Source: an uncultured Colwellia sp.
GTDB lineage: Bacteria; Pseudomonadota; Gammaproteobacteria; Enterobacterales; Alteromonadaceae
NCBI GenBank assembly: GCA_913062815.1
Contig: CAJXWZ010000011.1
Location: 62,001-126,000 of the forward strand
Direction: 5' to 3'
Length of the DNA: 64,000 nucleotides
The notes beneath the pieces are model-generated. The model had not been told where the DNA came from. It was given only the letters and a program-made list of their open reading frames with translations, and did not search any database. Below, one piece after another: positions 26,270-33,682 of the stretch. Numbering within the stretch: the stretch's first letter is position 1; the number at the start of each line of letters is the position of its first letter. The position numbers and the translations under genes are program-made.

Positions 26270-27169
26270 CTAACTAGCAGCAGCTATTGAATGAACTAAG
26301 GCTTTAGTAATTTTCCCTTGCTGATGTTTAACAATAAGTTGACTAACTGAGAGTTGGCTAGCACTAGTAATTTCTTGAGCATCATTTTGTGTAAACAAAC
26401 CAACATTTACAGGTAAATCAGCAATAAATCCTGTGGATTTTCGTTGTTTTATTTTTTGTTTATTCTTATGTCTATTGAGGTTAGAGCTATCATCAACGGG
26501 TGACTCATTGCTAAAACTTTTTTCTCGGCTTGCCGCAGCAATACAAATTTTACGTTCAGCAGCACGAGATAGTAAATGATTCTCTACCTCACCAGGTGTT
26601 TGAATATCAAAGGGGACCAATAATAGATGAATATGGCTAAATGCAGCAGTATCCACTATGGCTGTACTACTCGCGTCATCTCCCGTCAGCATAGCCACCT
26701 TAATAATACCTTGCTCTAAAGGTATCTCTACAATGTTTAGCTCGTCAGCTAATGTTGTCCACGGATATCTTGGGCAAAATTGTATTTGCTGTTGTGTGGC
26801 AACTACACCACATTCACTGATTAAAACTGCCTGATGTTTGCCATCAATAACTAAACTTGTGCATACATATTGAAAAGGCCTTAATTCAGCACTGATTCGA
26901 GTGATAAGTTGCTTACATAACTCATTTAATTGCATCAATTGCTGAGCATTATTTGTAATCGTTTTGTCGTCAATAAAGAATAATTCTGGTAACTGAATGA
27001 TGTCGCTGAGGTTGTTAATGATGTAGTGACAGACATCATCAATCGCTTCTTCATTAGATTTATACGTGGCAAAGAGTGCCATGTTAACCGTAGCCGGTAC
27101 TTGGTTATTTTTGGAAAACTGCGCTGACTTTTCCGAAAAGGAAGATAACTGAGAAGTAACTACTTGCAT
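26270..27169 (-). CDS. Nitrilase-fold protein lacking the catalytic cysteine
   Basis: A 299-residue protein whose middle follows the carbon-nitrogen hydrolase scaffold: DIIQLPELFF near residue 58 keeps the Glu, GIIKVAMLTGDDASS near 160 aligns with the strand that normally ends in the nucleophilic LICYD, and [36 protein letters not shown] matches the LLVPSA...RAIENQVYVVAAN region. The nucleophile position is Thr and no proper catalytic Lys motif is seen, so the protein is likely not a nitrilase/amidase in the classic sense. Function unknown; it converges with the AraC gene. Confidence 0.6.
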   Translation of the reverse strand: MQVVTSQLSSFSEKSAQFSKNNQVPATVNMALFATYKSNEEAIDDVCHYIINNLSDIIQLPELFFIDDKTITNNAQQLMQLNELCKQLITRISAELRPFQYVCTSLVIDGKHQAVLISECGVVATQQQIQFCPRYPWTTLADELNIVEIPLEQGIIKVAMLTGDDASSTAIVDTAAFSHIHLLLVPFDIQTPGEVENHLLSRAAERKICIAAASREKSFSNESPVDDSSNLNRHKNKQKIKQRKSTGFIADLPVNVGLFTQNDAQEITSASQLSVSQLIVKHQQGKITKALVHSIAAAS

Positions 27170-27227
27170 GATTTATCCATATCTAAACTATTTTTAAAAA
27201 CTAACATTTGAAGCATAACCACTGCTA

Positions 27228-27320
27228 TTACGCATTAAGAGCTATATACGCCATTTTTACAACACTTTCAAAAGATGCAGCGGCCGCAATACATAAATTA
27301 TTATGGTCAAACATGGCATC
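27228..27320 (-). pseudogene. 3' fragment of a second MYG1-family gene
   Basis: The minus strand encodes DAMFDHNNLCIAAAASFES and VVKMAYIALNA before a TAA at 27228. This aligns without gaps to the end of the intact MYG1 protein encoded at 14816-15685 (20 of 30 residues identical by hand count; 66 of 93 bases). Sequence upstream of codon 1 of the fragment is replaced abruptly by a terminator-type hairpin and the dispersed repeat, so the rest of the gene has been lost. Confidence 0.8.
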
Positions 27321-27324
27321 TTAT

Positions 27325-27430
27325 AAAAAAGGCTGATAACCCAAAGAGTATATCAGCCTTTTATTTTATATTTTTATAAGGTTAGTGATTTTCTGCCTCA
27401 TATTGATGGCTTCTGCACTTTAGGACAAAC
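27325..27430 (-). repeat. Dispersed fdx-3'-end-like repeat, copy 4 with different hairpin
   Basis: On the minus strand: GTTTGTCCTAAAGTGCAGAA, then CATCAATATGAGGCAGAAAA and TCACTAA with small indels in the TINMVSENH stretch. A different but strong hairpin, AAAAGGCTGATA/TATCAGCCTTTT (27327-27362), follows. It lies 130 bases downstream of the cytochrome b561 gene and abuts the MYG1 fragment. The remaining bases of the gap up to 27561 hold nothing I recognise. Confidence 0.7.
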
Positions 27431-27561
27431 CTTTGAATTTCAGCTTTTATCATAATACGGCATTAGATACAGAGTGTATCGACAATTTTATTCAGCTTAT
27501 TTATTTTACACTCACAATCTACCTTGAAACAGTTTAGGTTTATGCCATCCTTTATCGAAGA

Positions 27562-28110
27562 CTATATCGTTTTTTTAAACCTTGTCATCGATCCTAATAC
27601 ACCATCACGCATTACTATGCCGTGAAGTAATGCCGCACCGATGTGCAAGATCAATAACCCCATTAGTGAATAAATGCCTAATTGATGAATTACTCTTAAA
27701 TTTTCAAATAGATTTTGGTTGAATTCTCGACCATAGTTTATATTAATGTTGCCAAATACCATTACAGGAAGTTCATGAAAACTCGCCGACAAATAACCAC
27801 TAAAAGGAATAAATACAAGCAAGAAATAAATGGCGTATTGCACCGCGAGTGAAGCTTTTCGTTGTATCTTGCTAATCTTTTGATCAGGCACCGCATCTTT
27901 TCTAATAAATCGTTTATAAATTCGAATGATGACAAAAATACTAATCAGGGTTCCGATACTCGAATGTCCTACCAACATCTCCATACGCTCTTCATCGGTA
28001 ATAGCTTGAGCAAAACCAACAATGCCGAAAAACATTAATAACACTAGAGCGGCCATAAGCCAATGAATGATTTTATAACCCAAATCAAATGACTTTCGAT
28101 TGATTGACAT
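27562..28110 (-). CDS. Cytochrome b561-family membrane protein
   Basis: A roughly 182-residue four-helix di-heme b561 protein. Heme-ligand histidines are visible in GYKIIHWLMAALVLLMFFG (helix 1), MLVGHSSIGTLISIFV, IHQLGIYSLMGLLILHIGAA and LLHGIVMRDG. It would pass electrons across the inner membrane from ubiquinol. The start at 28110 has GGAG eight bases upstream and gives the standard N-terminus; longer frames lack support. It is divergent from a LysR gene 109 bases away, which is its likely regulator. Confidence 0.9.
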   Translation of the reverse strand: MSINRKSFDLGYKIIHWLMAALVLLMFFGIVGFAQAITDEERMEMLVGHSSIGTLISIFVIIRIYKRFIRKDAVPDQKISKIQRKASLAVQYAIYFLLVFIPFSGYLSASFHELPVMVFGNININYGREFNQNLFENLRVIHQLGIYSLMGLLILHIGAALLHGIVMRDGVLGSMTRFKKTI

Positions 28111-28219
28111 AGTAACTTCTCCGTAATAATTCTGAGGTAATGATAAAAGTACATTGCTAATTATGAGTGTTTCCCCATAATAGATAATTAACAATTTTAT
28201 CAATTTATTGTTTTTATAT

Positions 28220-29125
28220 ATGAACAATGATCTCAACCGAATTCAAATATTCAGTCAAGTTGCCCATTACCTAAGCTTTACAAAAGCCGCTAATGCATTA
28301 AATATCGAGAAATCGACGGTGAGCAACAAAATAAATCAGCTAGAAATCCACTTGGGCATTCGATTGTTTGAGCGCACCACACGTTCAGTTAGGCTGACAG
28401 AGGCCGGTAGGTTATATTTGCAGCATTGTCAACAAGCCTTAACGGCATTGCAAGTTGGTGAGGCGCTGATGTCGGAGCTAAATCACGAAGTTGTCGGAAA
28501 ATTACGGGTCAGTATTCCTAATAATTTGGCCGACGTAATTATGGATTCTGTGGTTGAGCCATTTTTGAGGCAAAATCCGAAAGTGTCCTTAGAGTTAATT
28601 CAAACCGACAATGAAGTTAACTTACATGAGCAACATTTTGATGTCGCCATTCAACCACGTTTAGATGCGGTGCAAGATAGCAGCCTCATTTATCGATTAT
28701 TATTTCAAAGCCACTGGTCATTAGTCGCCAGCAAAAAATTTATAGCACAGAACTCTATGCCCTCCAACGCCAAACAGTTATCTGTAATGCCTGCTGTAGG
28801 TATGACTAATAACCAAAGTCATCAATATATCACTATGAAAGATGAAAAAGTTTCGCTTAATTATCGTTTTTCGGTGAATAATTTTCGAGCGGTTTTAAGT
28901 GCTGTTGAGAAAAGCTTAGGATATTGCATAGTGCCAAGAAATATGGTTAAAAAACAATTAAATGAAGGACGCTTCATTCAAATAGAAGATGGCATAGAAA
29001 TCGCGCCGATGGCTTTGTATCTAGTTTACCCCTCAAGAACAGGCCAACCAGCTAAAACCAAAGCCTTCGTAGAATTAATGATGATGTGGGCAGACAGTAT
29101 GTCCAAAGATAAGTGGCGACCATAG
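28220..29125 (+). CDS. LysR-family transcriptional regulator
   Basis: A roughly 301-residue LysR regulator. The N-terminal helix-turn-helix spans about residues 3-60 (SFTKAANALNIEKSTVSNKI, RLFERTTRSVRLTEAG). The C-terminal periplasmic-binding-like effector domain spans about 90-295. The ATG at 28220 is preferred over the TTG at 28208. It is divergent from the cytochrome b561 gene, an arrangement that usually means control of the neighbour. A dispersed repeat with a terminator hairpin begins 9 bases after the stop. Confidence 0.9.
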   Translation: MNNDLNRIQIFSQVAHYLSFTKAANALNIEKSTVSNKINQLEIHLGIRLFERTTRSVRLTEAGRLYLQHCQQALTALQVGEALMSELNHEVVGKLRVSIPNNLADVIMDSVVEPFLRQNPKVSLELIQTDNEVNLHEQHFDVAIQPRLDAVQDSSLIYRLLFQSHWSLVASKKFIAQNSMPSNAKQLSVMPAVGMTNNQSHQYITMKDEKVSLNYRFSVNNFRAVLSAVEKSLGYCIVPRNMVKKQLNEGRFIQIEDGIEIAPMALYLVYPSRTGQPAKTKAFVELMMMWADSMSKDKWRP

Positions 29126-29134
29126 ATGGATGGT

Positions 29135-29246
29135 CAAAAAAGGGTAGCAACATTTTCATGTTATTACCCCTTTTCAAAATAATTATCTTTGAAGGTTAAC
29201 TAGTGATTTTCAGAGACCATATTGATGGTATGTCCACTTTAGAACA
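29135..29246 (-). repeat. Dispersed fdx-3'-end-like repeat, copy 5 with terminator hairpin
   Basis: On the minus strand: GTTCTAAAGTGGACATACC, codons for TINMVSENH and TAG (to 29201), about 28 bases of spacer, then the hairpin GGGGTAATAACA...TGTTGCTACCCTTTTTTG (29135-29172). It sits 9 bases after the LysR stop in inverted orientation relative to that gene; its hairpin can still terminate LysR transcription since the plus-strand side also ends in TTTT. Confidence 0.8.
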
Positions 29247-29634
29247 AAATTTTCAACTTCAGCTCAACATCCCATTCCTATAAATCAATTTCCCCTGAAC
29301 TATGCTCTATTTAAAATAAGTTATTTTAGATTATCTAACCAATGGTGCTTCCCCCCAGAGTGAGAGTGAGATTGAATTACAACTACTTTAGTCGTACCTT
29401 AAAGTTAAAACTTAGTACATAACCACCAAGCCTATTAATTGTAAAACCTACATACCTGCCAATAACTTTAGAGTTATAAGAGTGGAAAACATCCTCTTAA
29501 ACACATACCCCTCAATCAACTTTACAGTGTTTATAGAAATGACTGTGACCAAAAGCCTTATATTACCAGCTTTCAATTTGGTCAGATCACATCTGAGTCT
29601 TTACAAGTTAGTTGGTTAAATTTTATGCCCTCCG
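29247..29634. other. Intergenic region with no recognised content
   Basis: About 390 bases between the dispersed repeat and the HEAT-like gene. I see no coding potential, tRNA or clear hairpin beyond low-complexity AT stretches. Confidence 0.5.
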
Positions 29635-30402
29635 TCATAATTCTCCTGTGAATCTTCTAAAACGCAGGTCTAGGGCTTCCTTACGCAGCTTATAATCTGG
29701 GTCGTGGCTTCGGTTCAGGAGGAGCGGACCGGCAAGTTCCTCGTCCCCTCCCAATTTAGCCACAAAATAGACAGAGGATTTTCGCACCCACATAGCCGGA
29801 TGGTGTTTAGCTGCCCATACAAACAACTCAAGCGTTTCACGGTCTTGCCCCGGCATCCAAGCCAATGTGTACGGAATCTGATTCGTTTTTCCTTGTTCAG
29901 CGGACGCAATCAATGCTTCATAAAGTGCGTTTTGCATGTCGGGAAGGTTATCCTTTGCATCTACCCATAACTTCCGTCTTTTTTTGGAGAAGCCAGTCTC
30001 TTCATTATGAGAAAATTTAGCATTCACAGCGGCAAAAGCCGTCGCTATTTTCACCCGTTGCGCTTTCTCAGGATGTGCAAACATTCGCATAAGCACGTCG
30101 GACGATTCACCATCCAGAATTACGTTGAACACTAACGCTTCTTCAGCGGATAAACCCGCCGTCAGTTTCACAAATTTGGATGTGGCCAGCTGTCCGCCGC
30201 CTATTTCAGGCTCTATCGGTTGAGATAACGGATCTGAATGCTCCATTTCAGCTACGTATCGTTCTACAAACGCTGGCGGTTCGGCAAAAACTACTGGACT
30301 AGCACTCAATCCAGCCAATGCATGGATGAGAAAAACGACGACCATCATAGTGACGACGACCGTTGCAATGATTAAATTTTTAAATGTAAAACGGATGTTC
30401 AT
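29635..30402 (-). CDS. Membrane-anchored HEAT-like protein of unknown function
   Basis: A 255-residue protein with one N-terminal transmembrane segment (residues 10-33) and an exported helical body. The C-terminal part has HEAT-like pairs: LELFVWAAKHHPAMWVRKSS, VYFVAKLGGDEELAGPLLL, and NRSHDPDYKLRKEALDLRF. The motifs suggest a protein-interaction scaffold. Its G+C content looks clearly higher than that of its neighbours, hinting at acquisition from elsewhere. No family name is offered. Confidence 0.7.
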   Translation of the reverse strand: MNIRFTFKNLIIATVVVTMMVVVFLIHALAGLSASPVVFAEPPAFVERYVAEMEHSDPLSQPIEPEIGGGQLATSKFVKLTAGLSAEEALVFNVILDGESSDVLMRMFAHPEKAQRVKIATAFAAVNAKFSHNEETGFSKKRRKLWVDAKDNLPDMQNALYEALIASAEQGKTNQIPYTLAWMPGQDRETLELFVWAAKHHPAMWVRKSSVYFVAKLGGDEELAGPLLLNRSHDPDYKLRKEALDLRFRRFTGEL

Positions 30403-30574
30403 AATTTTGTCCTTATTTGAGATAAACAGTAGCCTAAATATAAGTAAATCAAATAATTAAAAACCTAAATGGATTTAAATGAAAATACGCTGCTTGCTGT
30501 TTTCTCTTAGCTTATTGTTATTTTTTGACAGATTAAAGGCCGAGACATCGCTTTTGCGGCGATTGTTATATGGT

Positions 30575-31468
30575 TCATTGTTTGGGTCTGAGGTTCTCAA
30601 TAACCTGGGCATTCACCCAATATTTTTTTCCTACGTAATTACGGCTTCCATCTTCTTCGACTTTCCACTCTCCTCTACTAAAAAAGAGGTATTTTCCGTC
30701 AGATGTCACCTGTGGGGCACTTTCTTGGAAATCTGTGTTTATTTGCGGGCCCATATTTATTGGCGATAACCAAGATCCATCTTCTTGTTTAAAACTAATG
30801 TATAGATCCGATTGTCCGTAGCCACCTTCTCGCTCTACACTCCATATTAAATAGGATTCATCTGGCGCAATTAATGGACTAGCAATCCATTTACCTGCAT
30901 TCATCTCGTCACTCAATTTCACTGGGAGTTCATATTGGCCATCAATCAGTCGAGAATAACTAAGTTTACCGTCTCCCGAATAAAAATCTTCTTTAAAGAG
31001 AGGAAAATAATAAGTACCTTTAGATGAAACCGATAAGCCATGAGCTGTTTGTTTTAAGATCTCTCCTAGGCTTTTAGGTTCCGACCAACCTTTCTCGGTT
31101 CGTTCCCTATACTCCTTTCCAACGTACATTATATTGCCATCAGCGGAGAAATGCGGCCACTTTATATCAGTCTCAGATTCCTTGCCCCAGCGATTTTGTT
31201 CATAACGAATAACAAAAAAGGTGCGTTTTTTATCTTTCCCACCTCTCCTAGTGAAATAGAACTCCTTCATATCTGGTGAAAACCAACCAGCATCAAACCT
31301 CCCTTCTGGAGAGACTATTTTAGGGTCAAAAAGTTTAGGAATTAAGCCCGGTGGATTTTCGCCAAAATATCCAGCTTCTATGACTGGAAAATCATTCTGA
31401 CTATAGCTTTTGCTGCTCATCATCAATAGAACAAGTAACAATGGTATTAAAGGCTGAATACATTTCAT
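30575..31468 (-). CDS. Secreted PD40-type beta-propeller protein
   Basis: About 297 residues. The ATG at 31468 has GGAG six to seven bases upstream and is followed by a signal peptide (MKCIQPLIPLLLVLLMMSS to about residue 24). The rest has WD40-like PD40 strands: FSPDMKEFYFTRRGG, PHFSADGNIMYVGKE, LIAPDESYLIWSVE, SDLYISFKQEDGSW and PQVTSDGKYLFFSRG. Such proteins bind or process extracellular ligands, but here no catalytic domain is attached. It is 10 bases downstream of the serine hydrolase gene in the same direction, so the two are co-expressed. Confidence 0.85.
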   Translation of the reverse strand: MKCIQPLIPLLLVLLMMSSKSYSQNDFPVIEAGYFGENPPGLIPKLFDPKIVSPEGRFDAGWFSPDMKEFYFTRRGGKDKKRTFFVIRYEQNRWGKESETDIKWPHFSADGNIMYVGKEYRERTEKGWSEPKSLGEILKQTAHGLSVSSKGTYYFPLFKEDFYSGDGKLSYSRLIDGQYELPVKLSDEMNAGKWIASPLIAPDESYLIWSVEREGGYGQSDLYISFKQEDGSWLSPINMGPQINTDFQESAPQVTSDGKYLFFSRGEWKVEEDGSRNYVGKKYWVNAQVIENLRPKQ

Positions 31469-31478
31469 GGTTGACTCC

Positions 31479-32684
31479 TTATTTAGCAAAAACAGGTAAG
31501 ACAACATTTGAAATCTGATCCATGAGCTTTTCTTCTCTGGTGTGCCCTGTGATCACAATAGTTAGATCAAGCTCATCAACTACGATGATACGTTGATCGC
31601 CACCGCCCCAAGCAAACGTAGCATTATAGCTTTTGTCACCAGTTATCATTGGTGTTTGATACCAAAAATAGCCATAGCGATAAGTTTCAGGCATCCAATC
31701 TTGAGTCGGCTTAACAATACCGCTAGTGGCCTTAGCTAGATAATTTGCTGGAATAAGCTGTTCGCCGTTCCATTTACCTTTATTAAGCACCACACTGCCC
31801 AATTTGAGCATATCGCGAGATGTCATTTTCACCATCCAACCCGCTTGTGGCAGACCGCTAACATGTGTATCCCAGCTGTAATTGGTGATGGCTAATTTAT
31901 CTAAAATTTCATTTTTGATGAAATCCTTGGCGGTTCCCGGCACGACAGCATCAATGACGGCCATCACCAACAATGGATTGTGATTGCCATATTTATAGAT
32001 CTGAGACTCTTCAGTAATGGGCCCACTATTTTCAAGTAATGTCTGAATGAGTCCTTGACCTTGAAGCGGTTCAGGATTTTTCTCTAGCTCTTTCCATTTT
32101 TCACTACTGACGCTAAGGCCGCCATGCATAGTAAGTGCTTTATGTAGAGTAATTTTTTCTGCGCCCTTAACAAATTTTTTCGGGTCGAGGTTATTAAAAA
32201 AACTAACCAATGGTTTGTCTAAGTCGGCCATAGTCAGATAACCCATTTGGATAGCGCGTCCAAGTGCCAGACTGGTATAGGCTTTAACAGCTGATGCTTG
32301 ACCGTGGGCTAGATTGATGCGACCTCGCAGGTAGTAAGATTCAAATAATAGCTTGTCTTTATGAGCGATAAGTAGGCTGTCGTAGTTACCATACTTGCTT
32401 TCTGCTATCTCCAGCGCCAGCTTAACAATCATGTCTTTATTACGACCATCAGCACCTAATTTGCTCACAAGGATTCCGTCTTTTCTATCAATTGGCGTTG
32501 CATCGATAAAAGCCTCTTTGAGAACAGGTATATCTCTGAATGAGAGCGTTGCTTCGGCATCTGTAGCCTCCGGTGCGAAACGTACCGCTTCTTTTACCTC
32601 ATCTTTATTTTGCGCTGTTGCTAAGCAGCAAAAAAAGCTTAATAACATAACGATAAATAGGTTTTTTAATTTTAACTTGGTCAT
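31479..32684 (-). CDS. Secreted serine hydrolase, class C beta-lactamase fold
   Basis: A 401-residue exported protein (signal peptide residues 1-24, ending LATA). The beta-lactamase/DD-peptidase region shows the nucleophile motif ASAVKAYTSLALGRAIQ (SxxK, near residue 135) and a YxN-type motif in YKYGNHNPLLVMAV. The third, KTG-like, box is diverged (VITGHTRE near the C-terminus). Family members include esterases and peptidases as well as beta-lactamases; substrate unknown. Operon with the PD40 protein. Confidence 0.85.
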   Translation of the reverse strand: MTKLKLKNLFIVMLLSFFCCLATAQNKDEVKEAVRFAPEATDAEATLSFRDIPVLKEAFIDATPIDRKDGILVSKLGADGRNKDMIVKLALEIAESKYGNYDSLLIAHKDKLLFESYYLRGRINLAHGQASAVKAYTSLALGRAIQMGYLTMADLDKPLVSFFNNLDPKKFVKGAEKITLHKALTMHGGLSVSSEKWKELEKNPEPLQGQGLIQTLLENSGPITEESQIYKYGNHNPLLVMAVIDAVVPGTAKDFIKNEILDKLAITNYSWDTHVSGLPQAGWMVKMTSRDMLKLGSVVLNKGKWNGEQLIPANYLAKATSGIVKPTQDWMPETYRYGYFWYQTPMITGDKSYNATFAWGGGDQRIIVVDELDLTIVITGHTREEKLMDQISNVVLPVFAK

Positions 32685-32957
32685 TGTTATTCCTTTTAGT
32701 CATAAAATGGTTATCTTTGATAATTAAAGTATTATGTGCTTAAAAATTGATGGTAATAACTCACTGCATTTTTATTGTTTAATTACTTTATGTTGAGAGT
32801 TTACAAACCGATTTAACAATAAAATAGGCAAGCTATGTAAAAATATATAGTCATAAGTTTTACAAAAGTTTACATTGAGTTTTATAAATTCCTGTATATT
32901 TAAGAGAAAGCAGAATCATCGTTTTCTAACTAACATTTTAAGCAATTGGGAAAAATT

Positions 32958-33653
32958 TTGACTACCAAACCTAAACTTCTCATCGTAGAAGATGAACCCA
33001 TTATTTTAATGGGGCTCACAGATTTATTTGTTTTTCATGGCTATGAGGTTGAAAGCGAAAGTGACGGGCAAAAAGGTTTATCTAGAGGCTTAAATGGGCA
33101 GTATGCCTGTATTATATTGGATGTTATGTTGCCTTCTATTAATGGTTTTGAAATCTGTAATACGCTGAGACAACATTCACGTATCCAACCCATTATCATG
33201 TTGACGGCAAAAAATACTGAAGAAGATATCATTAACGGCCTAACATTTGGGGCTGATGATTATGTAGCAAAACCATTTTCAACATCAGAGCTGGTATTAC
33301 GCGTGAATGCTTTGGTCAGACGTTCAGGCTGGACAGGAACCGATAAAACCTTAGGATTAAGCGCTGATGTTTCTATTTGTACACAAACATTAACGGGATC
33401 GTCTTATCATCATAAAACAAAATACACTCGCCGCGAAGTCGAAATTTTAGTTTATCTACTGCATAAGAGTGAGCCAGTTTCCCGTGAAGAGTTACTCAAG
33501 GAAGTATGGGACTATAAAAATACCTGCGACTTAGATACACGAACAGTAGATATACATATCGCAAAAATTCGTAAAAAAATTGAAATAGATCCTAAATCAC
33601 CCAAACATTTAGTCACCCACCGCGGCGAAGGGTATCAACTTTATGTTATTTAA
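32958..33653 (+). CDS. OmpR-family response regulator
   Basis: About 231 residues. The receiver domain runs from LLIVEDEPIILMG with acceptor Asp in CIILDVMLPS near residue 55, and the Lys switch in DDYVAKPF. A winged-helix output domain (about 140-230) carries YTRREVEILVYLLHKS, TRTVDIHIAKIRKKI and HRGEGYQL. The start is probably a TTG at 32958 with GGGAA five bases upstream; a TTG at 32946 is the alternative. No ATG start fits the family N-terminus. Transcribed with the kinase 29 bases downstream. Confidence 0.9.
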   Translation: MTTKPKLLIVEDEPIILMGLTDLFVFHGYEVESESDGQKGLSRGLNGQYACIILDVMLPSINGFEICNTLRQHSRIQPIIMLTAKNTEEDIINGLTFGADDYVAKPFSTSELVLRVNALVRRSGWTGTDKTLGLSADVSICTQTLTGSSYHHKTKYTRREVEILVYLLHKSEPVSREELLKEVWDYKNTCDLDTRTVDIHIAKIRKKIEIDPKSPKHLVTHRGEGYQLYVI

Positions 33654-33682
33654 TGTGTTGTTTAATATTGTGAGTTTTTAAG

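Noticed and set aside
27228..27320. Possible small protein gene
   Set aside because: It lacks a start and aligns only to the C-terminus of MYG1, so it is a gene fragment.
30479..30769. Rightward open frame of 96 codons
   Set aside because: Most of it overlaps the PD40 gene antisense; no supporting features despite a hydrophobic N-terminus.
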